Below, piece after piece: positions 44,895 to 54,038 of a DNA stretch of 64,000 nt. The DNA is taken from contig NZ_CM001442.1 of assembly GCF_000244915.1 (NCBI RefSeq), positions 5,270,001 to 5,334,000 on the forward strand, read 5' to 3'. The notes under the pieces were generated by a model. It did not search any database, had not been told where the DNA came from, and saw nothing but the letters and a program-made list of their open reading frames with translations. The stretch's first letter is position 1; each line of letters opens with the position of its first letter. The DNA is from Bradyrhizobium sp. WSM471. Its GTDB lineage: Bacteria; Pseudomonadota; Alphaproteobacteria; Rhizobiales; Xanthobacteraceae. The translations under genes and the position numbers were made by a program.

Positions 44895-47021
44895 ATGAGC
44901 GACAGCGTCGGCCAGCGGGCATTTCAAAACTCGCGGCTTCAGAAACGGCAAAAAGCAGAGGTGGGGCCGTTGCTAGCGGGCGCCCTCCAGCTGCATAAGG
45001 CAGGACTTCTCCGCGAGGCCAAGACGGTCTATCGCGAACTCCTGGAGCTCGCGCCCAACCAATTCATAGCGCTGCATTTGCTGGGCGCCTTGGAGTCTGA
45101 AGCCAAAAACTATCGGCAAGCGCAAGTTCTGCTGAGCCGAGCGGTTGCCGTGGATCCGCGATCTGCCGAAGCTCATACGAGCCTGGGCGTCGCGCTCAAC
45201 GGGCTAAAACGTCACAACGAGGCCCGCGAGAGCTATCGAAAGGCCCTCGCCTTGCGACCCAACTACGCCTTGGCTTTGTCTAATCTCGGTAACGCGAGCG
45301 CGGCCCTGGAGCTTTACCAGGAAGCGCTCGAGAGCTACGACAAGGCGCTCGCAATCGACGGAAAACTTTCCGAAGCCCATAACGGCCGTGGTTGGGCGCT
45401 CTGCCGTGTGCGCGCCTATGACGAGGCTATCGCAAGCTTAAACCGCGCGCTATCGATCAAGCCTGACTATGCCTCGGCGCTGTCGACCCGCGCCGTTGCC
45501 TTGCGAGAACTTCAGCGATTTGACGAAGCCATGGCGGATTGCAATCGCGCAATCGCGCTTGCACCCGACGACGCGAATGGATGGCTCCGGCGGGCCAGTA
45601 TCTTGCTCCTGACCCGGCAAGTTGCCGAAGCATTATCCGATTGCGAGAAGGCTCTAGCGACCGATCCCGGCTTCTCTCAGGCCCACAGCCTGCTCGGACA
45701 ATGTCTCGCGGCACTTGGCCGGGTCGACGAAGCCCTCGCCAGTTTCGACAGAGCTATCGACATCGAGCCTGATCAGAGCACGATCTCGAGCAAGATATTC
45801 ACCCTCGATTTTATCGCCGACGCCAGCGTTGCGCAGCATCAGCAAGCGCGACATGTATGGTGGGAGCAGATCGGTGCGAAGATCGCCTCGGCAGCGGCGG
45901 CACCGCATGAGAACAGCCGAGATCCGGATCGCCGTCTGGTACTGGGTTATGTCTCGTCGGATTTTCACGCACATTCGGCGGCGTTCATTTTCAAGCCGGT
46001 CCTGCAGCACCACGATCGGGCACGATTCGAGATCGTCTGCTACGCGTGTTCAGTGAAAACGGATGCGACGACCCGCGAATTTCAGGGAATGGCCGATCGC
46101 TGGCGCGACGCCTCGCAATGGTCCGACGATCGCCTCGCCGCTCAGATCCGCGCCGATGGCGTCGACATCCTGATCGATCTGTCCGGCCATACCAGCGGAA
46201 ACCGCCTCGGCGTGTTTGCGCGCAAGCCTGCACCTGTTCAAGCGCATGGCTGGGGCCATGGTACCGGCACCGGGCTGCCAACGATCGATTATCTATTCTC
46301 CGACCCCGTCGCGATTCCTGTCGCGGTTCGACATCTGTTTGCGGAGACCATCGTTGACCTGCCGTGCTTTGTGACGCTGGCGCCGCTGCCGGCCGGGATT
46401 GCGCGGGCGCCGACGCCGGCGATTGCGAACGGCTTCATCACATTCGGTGTCTTCAACCGCATCAGCAAGATTTCGAACGAGGCGGTGGAAGTGTGGTCCA
46501 GGATTCTCGAGCGGGTGCCGGGATCGCGACTGCTGATCAAGGATACTGCGCTGGATGCTCAGCTGGTCCGCGACAATCTACTGGCGCGGTTTGCCGCTTG
46601 CCGTTTGCCGGCCGAACGCGTCGATCTGCTCGGAGCCACGTCACGAGACGAACATCTGGCAGCGTTCAATCGCGTCGATATTGGCCTCGACCCATTCCCC
46701 CAGAATGGCGGCGTCAGCACGTGGGAAGCATTGCAGATGGGCGTGCCGGTGGTGGCGAAGCTGGGTCACAGCCTGCCGAGCCGTGCTGCCGGCTCCATCC
46801 TCACCGCGCTGGGCCTGCCGGAGTGGGTCGCGGATAGCGATGAGGCCTATGTCGAAATCGCAGCGAGCCGTGGGTTGCAGATCGGCGAGCTCGATAAGTT
46901 GCGCGGCGAACTGCCCGGACAGATCAGGGCTGCCGCGGCCGGCAACCCCGTCTCATACGCGCGAGCGGTGGACGATGCCTATCGCGCGATGTGGAAACGC
47001 TATTGCAACGACGGCGGCTGA
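44895..47021 (+). CDS. TPR protein with O-GlcNAc transferase-like (SPINDLY) domain
   Basis: A 708-aa protein. The N-terminal part (about 25-310) has about eight TPR repeats with the usual A-x4-Y/F-x2-A-L pattern. The C-terminal GT41 part (about 340-700) shows LGYVSSDFHAHSAAF, DILIDLSGHTSGNRLGVFARKPAPVQAHGWGHGTG, TIDYLFSD, FITFGVFNRISKIS, LDPFPQNGGVSTWEALQMGVPVV and SRAAGS. GT41 enzymes add GlcNAc or fucose to Ser/Thr of proteins; bacterial members are mostly untested. The family's usual GTTG near VQ is GHGTGTG here. No flagellar or polysaccharide genes adjoin it. Confidence 0.9.
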   Translation: MSDSVGQRAFQNSRLQKRQKAEVGPLLAGALQLHKAGLLREAKTVYRELLELAPNQFIALHLLGALESEAKNYRQAQVLLSRAVAVDPRSAEAHTSLGVALNGLKRHNEARESYRKALALRPNYALALSNLGNASAALELYQEALESYDKALAIDGKLSEAHNGRGWALCRVRAYDEAIASLNRALSIKPDYASALSTRAVALRELQRFDEAMADCNRAIALAPDDANGWLRRASILLLTRQVAEALSDCEKALATDPGFSQAHSLLGQCLAALGRVDEALASFDRAIDIEPDQSTISSKIFTLDFIADASVAQHQQARHVWWEQIGAKIASAAAAPHENSRDPDRRLVLGYVSSDFHAHSAAFIFKPVLQHHDRARFEIVCYACSVKTDATTREFQGMADRWRDASQWSDDRLAAQIRADGVDILIDLSGHTSGNRLGVFARKPAPVQAHGWGHGTGTGLPTIDYLFSDPVAIPVAVRHLFAETIVDLPCFVTLAPLPAGIARAPTPAIANGFITFGVFNRISKISNEAVEVWSRILERVPGSRLLIKDTALDAQLVRDNLLARFAACRLPAERVDLLGATSRDEHLAAFNRVDIGLDPFPQNGGVSTWEALQMGVPVVAKLGHSLPSRAAGSILTALGLPEWVADSDEAYVEIAASRGLQIGELDKLRGELPGQIRAAAAGNPVSYARAVDDAYRAMWKRYCNDGG

Positions 47022-47033
47022 TCTCCGCCTCGC

Positions 47034-47573
47034 CTACGCCTTCAACTCCACGGTCCTGAACTCCGCCGGCAGGATCACCTCCAGCAGCTCGACGTCGTCC
47101 GAATAGTCCAGGATCATGTGCTTGATCTTCGGCGGCTGGGTCCAGGCGCTGCCTTGTTTCATCAGCGTCTCGCCCTCTCCGTCCATATAGGTCTTCACCC
47201 AGCCCTTGAGCACGTAGACCATCTGGAATTCGACGTCGTGGAAGTGCAGCTTCGACACCTCGTCCGGATTGCAAGGGCCTTGCAGCCGGATCACGTGCGC
47301 CTGCGCGAGGCCGTGGCTCGCGGCGGCGATGCCGAGATCGCGATACTTCGCGTAGGTGCGCAGACCGTCGGCCTTGAAGTCTTCCTCGCGGTGATGGCTG
47401 ATCGCAATGCGCTGCTTGGGGCGCGCCGGTTTCTTGACGGATGACTTTGCCGGTGTCGCGCGAGCTTTCGCCTTCACCGCCTTGCGCGCCGAGGATCGTG
47501 CGGCGGGTTTGGCCCCGCTTCGCTTCTTCACCGCCGCCTGCGATGCGCTACGCGATTTTGCTTTCTTGGCCAT
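47034..47573 (-). CDS. Cupin domain protein with histone H1-like N-terminal tail
   Basis: A 179-aa protein of two parts. Residues 1-60 are extremely basic, Lys/Ala/Arg-rich (KKAKSRSASQAAVKKRSGAK, KPAARSSARKAVKAK), like histone H1 or AlgP-type tails. Residues about 60-179 form a cupin: DEVSKLHFHDVEFQMVYVLKGWVKTYMDGEGETLMKQGSAWTQPPKIKHMILDYSDD, with His ligands HFH. The cupin may bind metal and a small acid; the tail could bind DNA or RNA. The tail should be disordered. Confidence 0.8.
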   Translation of the reverse strand: MAKKAKSRSASQAAVKKRSGAKPAARSSARKAVKAKARATPAKSSVKKPARPKQRIAISHHREEDFKADGLRTYAKYRDLGIAAASHGLAQAHVIRLQGPCNPDEVSKLHFHDVEFQMVYVLKGWVKTYMDGEGETLMKQGSAWTQPPKIKHMILDYSDDVELLEVILPAEFRTVELKA

Positions 47574-47628
47574 GGGCGGTCTCCCCTGTTGTTATGGGGA
47601 GAGGCTAGCACAGAATGCGAAACCGCAG

Positions 47629-47707
47629 GGTGGGTTAGCGCTAACGTACCCACCACTTCTTTCCGCAACCGTTGAAGCATGGTGGGTTACGCTGACGCTA
47701 ACCCACC
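47629..47707. repeat. Inverted repeat, family E
   Basis: Arms GGTGGGTTAGCG (47629-47640) and CGCTAACCCACC (47696-47707) are perfect. Inside, TACCCACCA and TGGTGGGTTA make a second pair. Lies between the cupin and usg genes. Confidence 0.8.
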
Positions 47708-47726
47708 TACAGCCCCGCGCTCGCCT

Positions 47727-48014
47727 TCAATGCAGCCGGAACACGCCGTCCACCGCACGCAACTCGGCCGGCTTGATCAGCTTGGAATGCGCCACTGTCA
47801 CCGAGTGAAGCGGTCCGTCGAGCTTTTCCTGCCAGAACGCCAGGAAATCCTTCAGCGCCGGAAATTTCGGAAACATGTCATAATCCTGCCAGACGTAAGT
47901 CTGGAGCAGTGAGGGATGATCCGGCATCCGATAGAGAATCTGCGCGGTCGTCATTCCGTAACCCAGCAGCTGTTTCCGGAAATCGTCCGAAACGGCTCCA
48001 CTCCGCAAGCCCAT
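47727..48014 (-). CDS. usg: Usg family protein
   Basis: A 95-aa protein of the Usg family (named from a gene upstream of a tryptophan locus). The sequence VSDDFRKQLLGYGMTTAQILYRMPDHPSLLQTYVWQDYDMFPKFPALKDFLAFWQEKL region is strongly typical; I recognise the pattern GYGxTTAxILYRxPDHP. ATG 48014 has an AGGAGGTTGG site upstream. Function unknown. Divergent from groESL. Confidence 0.85.
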   Translation of the reverse strand: MGLRSGAVSDDFRKQLLGYGMTTAQILYRMPDHPSLLQTYVWQDYDMFPKFPALKDFLAFWQEKLDGPLHSVTVAHSKLIKPAELRAVDGVFRLH

Positions 48015-48275
48015 GCCAACCTCCTTTGCAGGAGCGCATTCAAGGGGTGGCTTTCCGGTGCGCCTTAAGAGCCACCCGCTGCTGATGCGCTCACATGAGA
48101 GAAATGTGACGCAAACTGACAATCCATCTCAAGCCCAAAAGTTTAACAAGCTGTTGAAATTCAACGCGTTAGCAGCAGATATGGCCCCGTGCTAATACGG
48201 GCGCCGAGCGCGATTAACGATGGAAAGAGATTTTGGCAGGCGGCGCTTCCGAGTGCTATTTTTCTGCTACAAGCC

Positions 48276-48304
48276 CTTGCTCCCGCCAAAATCCTGCCTT
48301 ATCT
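48276..48304 (+). promoter_or_regulatory. RpoH (sigma-32)-type promoter of groESL
   Basis: CTTG at 48276-48279, 18-bp spacer, then CTTATCT at 48298-48304 (followed by CAG). This fits the alphaproteobacterial RpoH consensus CTTG-N17/18-CYTATnTnnG. It lies about 85 bp before groES. Confidence 0.75.
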
Positions 48305-48318
48305 CAGCTGTGCCTGTG

Positions 48319-48345
48319 CTAGCACTCGCCGGCACAGACTGCTAA
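48319..48345 (+). promoter_or_regulatory. CIRCE element (HrcA operator)
   Basis: CTAGCACTC (48319-48327), 9-bp spacer, GACTGCTAA (48337-48345). Compared with the consensus TTAGCACTC-N9-GAGTGCTAA it has one change in each arm. The position just downstream of the RpoH promoter start region lets HrcA block transcription. Confidence 0.85.
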
Positions 48346-48388
48346 CAATCCAAAATTCCCAACTCGTGCAAAAGCTTAGGAGAACTGC

Positions 48389-48703
48389 ATGAATTTCCGT
48401 CCGCTTCACGACCGCGTCGTGGTCAAGCGCATCGACGCAGAAGAGAAGACCGCTGGCGGCATCATCATTCCCGACACGGCGAAGGAAAAGCCCTCGCAGG
48501 GCGAGATCGTCGCCGTCGGCCCGGGTGGCCGCGACGAAGCTGGCAAGCTGATCCCGATCGACCTGAAGGTCGGCGACCGCGTGCTGTTCGGCAAGTGGTC
48601 CGGCACCGAGGTCAAGATCGACAACGTCGACCTGCTGATCATGAAGGAAAGCGACATCATGGGCGTCCTCGACGTCCCCGCTTCCAAGAAGAAGGCGGCC
48701 TAA
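48389..48703 (+). CDS. groES: Co-chaperonin GroES
   Basis: A 104-aa co-chaperonin. [15 protein letters not shown] at the start, mobile loop [29 protein letters not shown], roof region and C-terminal [14 protein letters not shown] are all canonical. TTAGGAGAA precedes the ATG. It caps the GroEL folding chamber. Transcribed with groEL from the RpoH/CIRCE-controlled promoter region upstream. Confidence 0.98.
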   Translation: MNFRPLHDRVVVKRIDAEEKTAGGIIIPDTAKEKPSQGEIVAVGPGGRDEAGKLIPIDLKVGDRVLFGKWSGTEVKIDNVDLLIMKESDIMGVLDVPASKKKAA

Positions 48704-48726
48704 GAGCCCCTCTCTCATCCAGTTAA

Positions 48727-50388
<1,662 letters not shown>

Positions 50389-50418
50389 TCCAGCCATTCT
50401 GGCAAACGACAAAATGCG

Positions 50419-50446
50419 AAACCCCGGCAGCGATGCCGGGGTTTTT
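50419..50446 (+). terminator. Rho-independent terminator of groESL
   Basis: Ten-bp stem AACCCCGGCA (50420-50429), loop GCGA, TGCCGGGGTT (50434-50443), then T's. About 30 bp after the groEL stop. Confidence 0.92.
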
Positions 50447-50456
50447 GTTATTCGGT

Positions 50457-50852
50457 GTCATTCCGGGGCGCGCGAAGCGCGAGCCCGGAATCCATAACCA
50501 CGAGCCTCAGTTCGCTATCCCGGGATAGAGATCATCCCAGTTCGGGTTTTGCTCCTCGATCAGCCGCGTCTTCCAGTCGCGTCGCCACTTCTTGAGCTCT
50601 TTCTCGCGGGCAATGGCAGTTACGGCGTTGTCGAAGATCTCGAACAGGACGAGCTTTTTGACGCCGTACTTCGTTGTGAAGCCGGGAACGGCTTTAGTCC
50701 AGTGCTCGTACACGCGACGCACGAGATCGTTGGTTACTCCAATATAGAGCGTGCCGTACTTCCTACTTGCAAGGATGTAGACGTAGTAGGCCATCACGCC
50801 CGCCTGGGGTTATGGATTCCGAGCTCGGCACTTCGTGCCGCCCCGGAATGAC
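50457..50852. repeat. Split palindromic repeat (family A copy 3) enclosing a GIY-YIG gene
   Basis: Left half 50457-50499 and right half 50808-50852 are inverted relatives: outer GTCATTCCGGGGCG and inner GGAATCCATAACC are shared exactly, while the stem between differs (CGCGC-GAA-GCGCG left; CGGCAC-TTC-GTGCCG right). The GIY-YIG gene fills the space with 7 bp and 10 bp to spare. In the other copies of this repeat the halves are joined directly. Confidence 0.85.
50507..50797 (-). CDS. GIY-YIG nuclease family protein
   Basis: A 96-aa single-domain nuclease of the UvrC/YhbQ fold. It has AYYVYILASRKYGTLYIGVTNDL (GIY-YIG as VYI ... YIG), the catalytic Arg in LVRRVYEHWTK, Tyr in TTKYGVKKLVLFE, and the metal-binding Glu in IAREKELKKWRRDWK. 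Start is ATG 50797 (a second ATG is at 50794) with AGGCGGG upstream. No DNA-binding domain is attached. Its tight fit between repeat halves makes it a candidate mobiliser of the repeat. Confidence 0.92.
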   Translation of the reverse strand: MMAYYVYILASRKYGTLYIGVTNDLVRRVYEHWTKAVPGFTTKYGVKKLVLFEIFDNAVTAIAREKELKKWRRDWKTRLIEEQNPNWDDLYPGIAN

Positions 50853-50861
50853 GAACTCGAA

Positions 50862-51608
50862 TCACCACACCTTCCCCAGCCGCTCCATGTGTGGCTCGCC
50901 GTGTTGGTCGAGCGACCAGATTATCCGCGTCACCTTGCCGACCAGATTGTCCATCGGCACGAATCCGATCGACGACATCACGCGGCTGTCGCTCGAGTTG
51001 TCGCGATTGTCGCCGAGCGCGAAGAAATGGCCTGGCGGCACGGTGTAGACGTCGGTGTTGTCGTAGTAGCCGTTGTCGATGCAGTCCTGCGTGACGTAGG
51101 AGGCGCCGTTCGGCAGCGTCTCGCGCCAGCGCTTGGCCTTCGCACCGTCATCCACGCCGCAGGTGGAGCCGGCCACCACCGCCTTCAGGGCAACGCGCGT
51201 CACCGGGCGGTCGTTGAGGATGAGTTGGCCCTGCCGCATCTGGATGCGATCACCGGGCAGCCCGACCACGCGCTTGACATAGTCGACGGAGGTGTCCTTT
51301 GGCGTCCGGAACACGACGACGTCGCCATACTCGGGCTCGGCGGCCCGGACACGCCCGGAGATCCATGACGGCGCGAAGGGAAACGAATAGCGGCCATAGC
51401 CATAGGCATATTTTGCGGCAAAGACGTAGTCGCCGACGACCAGCGTCGGCGTCATTGAGCCGGACGGGATGTTGAACGGCTGAAACAGGAAGATGCGAAA
51501 CAGGAACGGCGGCGACCACAGCACCGGGATCAGGAGGATCAGGATGACGATCGCCTTCCATTCCCGCACTTTGGCCTGCGGGTGGATGGTTTCCTGAAGA
51601 GTGGTCAT
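50862..51608 (-). CDS. lepB: Signal peptidase I
   Basis: A 248-aa inner-membrane serine protease that removes signal peptides. One N-terminal membrane helix (about 18-42), catalytic Ser51 in NIPSGSMTPTL and Lys112 in DYVKRVVGLPGDRI, then box E GHFFALGDNRDNSSDSR. A disulfide-like pair (GSTCGVDD, TQDCIDN) sits in the extra loop. Not beside rnc/era as in many relatives, so it may be a second copy. Confidence 0.95.
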   Translation of the reverse strand: MTTLQETIHPQAKVREWKAIVILILLIPVLWSPPFLFRIFLFQPFNIPSGSMTPTLVVGDYVFAAKYAYGYGRYSFPFAPSWISGRVRAAEPEYGDVVVFRTPKDTSVDYVKRVVGLPGDRIQMRQGQLILNDRPVTRVALKAVVAGSTCGVDDGAKAKRWRETLPNGASYVTQDCIDNGYYDNTDVYTVPPGHFFALGDNRDNSSDSRVMSSIGFVPMDNLVGKVTRIIWSLDQHGEPHMERLGKVW

Positions 51609-51715
51609 GCGCCTGCCCTGATCAAGCCCGTAGTCGTCGCGAGATTACGCAACCTTTGCGCGCGCGCAATCCCATAACTTGGTCGCGCCGCGCGCGGCTC
51701 GCGTTCACGCCGCAG

Positions 51716-52549
51716 TCAGCCACGCGCGAGATCGCTGAAGCAGCGGCGGATCCATTCAATGGTGAGCCGCGTCGCCGGATCGCGCTTGAGATGGTTCTGC
51801 ACCAGCAGCCAGACGTCGCGGCGCCCAGGCAGCAGCGTGGCGCGCAGGCGGCGATCGCCGAGCAAGTCCGCGCAGACATGCTCCGGCAACACGCCGGCGG
51901 CCTGATGCGCGCGGATCAGGTTGCGGATGACGCGAACGTTGTCGGTAACGCAGCGCGCGTGGGCTTGCTTCATGCGCAGGAACTGCATCTCGGGAATGGC
52001 ACCGAGTTCGTCCGGATAGGCGCACAGCACCGGCTCGCCCTCGGTCGCGACAGGCTCGAAATAATAGAGCTTGACGTCACCGAGCCTGGAGATCGCGAAG
52101 TCGCCCTTGTCGGGCTTGCGCAGCCGGATAGCGAGATCGGCTTCCCACCGCGAGAACTTGACGTTCTCGCTCGAGGTGAGGAATTGCAGCGTCAGGCCGG
52201 GATTGGCGCGCAGGAAGTCGCTCGCGCGCGGCGACAGAACCTCCTCGGCGACCGTGTTGGTGGAGGCGATACGCAGGCGTCCCACCGGGCCTGCCAGACT
52301 CTCGCCGACGCGACCGATCTCGGCGGCATGTGCGGCCATCGCTTCGACATGCGCCAGCACCGCCTCGCAACTCCGCGTCGGCCGGCGCTGGCCGTCCACC
52401 GCATCGAACAGCGGCACGCCGAGATCGCGCTGGATGCGTGCGAGCCTGCGGCCGACGGTGGTCTCGTCGATGCGCAGCCGCGCGCTGGCGCCGGCATAGG
52501 TGCCCTCGTCCCTGACCGCGGCGATGATGCGCAGATCGTCCCAGTTCAT
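51716..52549 (-). CDS. LysR family transcriptional regulator
   Basis: A 277-aa regulator. N-terminal winged helix-turn-helix (MNWDDLRIIAAVRDEGTYAGASARLRIDETTVGRRLARIQRDLGVPLF region, residues 1-48) and a LysR substrate domain (about 88-270). The DET-TVGRRL recognition helix and short effector domain resemble the subgroup with unknown effectors. It is divergent from the cysteine hydrolase and GST genes, which it probably controls. Starts further upstream would run over that promoter. Confidence 0.9.
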   Translation of the reverse strand: MNWDDLRIIAAVRDEGTYAGASARLRIDETTVGRRLARIQRDLGVPLFDAVDGQRRPTRSCEAVLAHVEAMAAHAAEIGRVGESLAGPVGRLRIASTNTVAEEVLSPRASDFLRANPGLTLQFLTSSENVKFSRWEADLAIRLRKPDKGDFAISRLGDVKLYYFEPVATEGEPVLCAYPDELGAIPEMQFLRMKQAHARCVTDNVRVIRNLIRAHQAAGVLPEHVCADLLGDRRLRATLLPGRRDVWLLVQNHLKRDPATRLTIEWIRRCFSDLARG

Positions 52550-52681
52550 GGCAACGAGCCTAGCAGGCCCGACCGGCTCCTGCAAATATGCAGCCATATG
52601 CTGCAATAGTCCTGCACATTGGCAGGCGGCCACCGCGCTACTGTCGCGCCATCCGATATTCCCCAGGAAGGTCCGACCCGC

Positions 52682-53275
52682 ATGACCGCCCCTAAAACTC
52701 TGCTTGAACTGTCCGGCGCCGATCTCACTCCGCCCAGGCTCGCCGATTCCTGCCTCGTGCTGATCGACATCCAGAACGAATATTGCGCCGGCCCGCTCGC
52801 CTTGCCGGATGCGGAGCCCGCGATCGCCGCCGCCGCGCGTCTGCTCGCCCGCGCGAGGGCGAGCGGCGCCGCGATCTTCCATATCGCGCACAAGGGACGT
52901 GCCGGCAGCCTGTTCGACCGCGAGGCCGCGCGCGGCGCGATCGTCGGCAAGCTGGCGCCGCTCGCCAGCGAAGCCGTGATCGAAAAGGCGCTACCGAACG
53001 CTTTTGCCGGCACCGACCTGCAGGGCCAGTTGGCCGCAACCGGACGCACGAACATCGTGCTGGCCGGTTTCATGACCCATATGTGCATCAGCTCGACCGC
53101 CCGCGCCGCGCTCGACCTCAGCCTGCGCACGACGATCGCAGCCGATGCCTGTGCCACACGCGATCTTCCCGACGGCCGCGGCGGAGCGATCTCGGCAAGG
53201 ACCATCCACGAGGTCGCCCTGGCCGAATTGTCGGACCGGTTTGCGATCATCGCGCAAACAGAGACGTTGACCTGA
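52682..53275 (+). CDS. Cysteine hydrolase (isochorismatase family)
   Basis: A 197-aa cytoplasmic hydrolase. The triad is present: Asp29 (LIDIQNEY), Lys102 (IEKALPNAF) and Cys135 (GFMTHMCISSTAR). The presence of the cysteine suggests an amidase such as nicotinamidase, ureidoacrylate or N-carbamoyl hydrolase rather than true isochorismatase. It lies 13 bp before the GST gene and is divergent from the LysR gene. Confidence 0.9.
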   Translation: MTAPKTLLELSGADLTPPRLADSCLVLIDIQNEYCAGPLALPDAEPAIAAAARLLARARASGAAIFHIAHKGRAGSLFDREAARGAIVGKLAPLASEAVIEKALPNAFAGTDLQGQLAATGRTNIVLAGFMTHMCISSTARAALDLSLRTTIAADACATRDLPDGRGGAISARTIHEVALAELSDRFAIIAQTETLT

Positions 53276-53288
53276 AGGAGCGTGGGCG

Positions 53289-53927
53289 ATGCTGCAACTC
53301 TATTTCTCGCCGATGGCCTGCTCGCTTGCGAGCCGCATCGCGCTGATGGAAGCGGGCCTCGATGCGCGCTATCATCCGGTCCATCTCCAGACCAAGCAGG
53401 TCGTCGACGACGGCCGCGATTTCCTCGGCGTTTCGCCGAAGGGCGCGGTGCCGGTCCTGGTGCTGGAGAATGGCGAACGGCTGACAGAAAGCGCGGCGGT
53501 GCTGCAATACATCGCCGATCTGAAGCCGCAGGCGGGCCTTGCACCCGCATTCGGCGATCCCGACCGCTATCGGCTCCAGGAATGGCTCAGCTTCATCGGG
53601 GCCGAGATCCACAAGGCGTTTTTGTTTCCGACCTTCTGGTACAAGGACGACGCCTCGCTCGCCAAGCCGCGTGCAAGGATCACGCAGACATTATCGGTGC
53701 CATCCGCGCACCTTGAGGGCCGCGAATTCCTCGTCGGCAACAGTTTTACAGTCGCGGATGCCCACCTCACCTGGGCTTTGCTGCTGCTTCGTCCCGCAGG
53801 CGTCGACATCGCGCAATGGCCATCCTTGTCGACCTATCTCGCGCGCATGCAGGCGCGGCCCGCCGTGCGGGACGCGATTGCGACCGAAATGGCGGTGCGC
53901 AAGACGATGACGGCGAGCCCGGCGTGA
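53289..53927 (+). CDS. Glutathione S-transferase
   Basis: A 212-aa GST. The N-terminal thioredoxin-like domain (LQLYFSPMACSLASRIALMEAGL, with SPMACS as the active-site turn of beta-class GSTs), the cis-Pro and glutathione loop GAVPVLVLENGERLTESAAVLQYIAD, and the C-terminal helical domain with SFTVADAHLTWALLLL. Second gene of the LysR-flanked pair. Confidence 0.92.
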   Translation: MLQLYFSPMACSLASRIALMEAGLDARYHPVHLQTKQVVDDGRDFLGVSPKGAVPVLVLENGERLTESAAVLQYIADLKPQAGLAPAFGDPDRYRLQEWLSFIGAEIHKAFLFPTFWYKDDASLAKPRARITQTLSVPSAHLEGREFLVGNSFTVADAHLTWALLLLRPAGVDIAQWPSLSTYLARMQARPAVRDAIATEMAVRKTMTASPA

Positions 53928-54038
53928 CAGGATGTCACGGCCGCGAAATCCAAGCGTTTTCTCTGGCGGGGCATTGATGTCGGCGCGGCATGCGCTAATC
54001 TGGAGTGATATTTTTCGACATTTCCTTGGAAGGCATTC

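Noticed and set aside
48169..48195. TTAGCA and TGCTAA inverted pair upstream of groESL
   Set aside because: Spacer is 15 bp and the arms stop at 6 bp, unlike CIRCE (9-bp arms, 9-bp spacer); the element at 48319-48345 fits far better.
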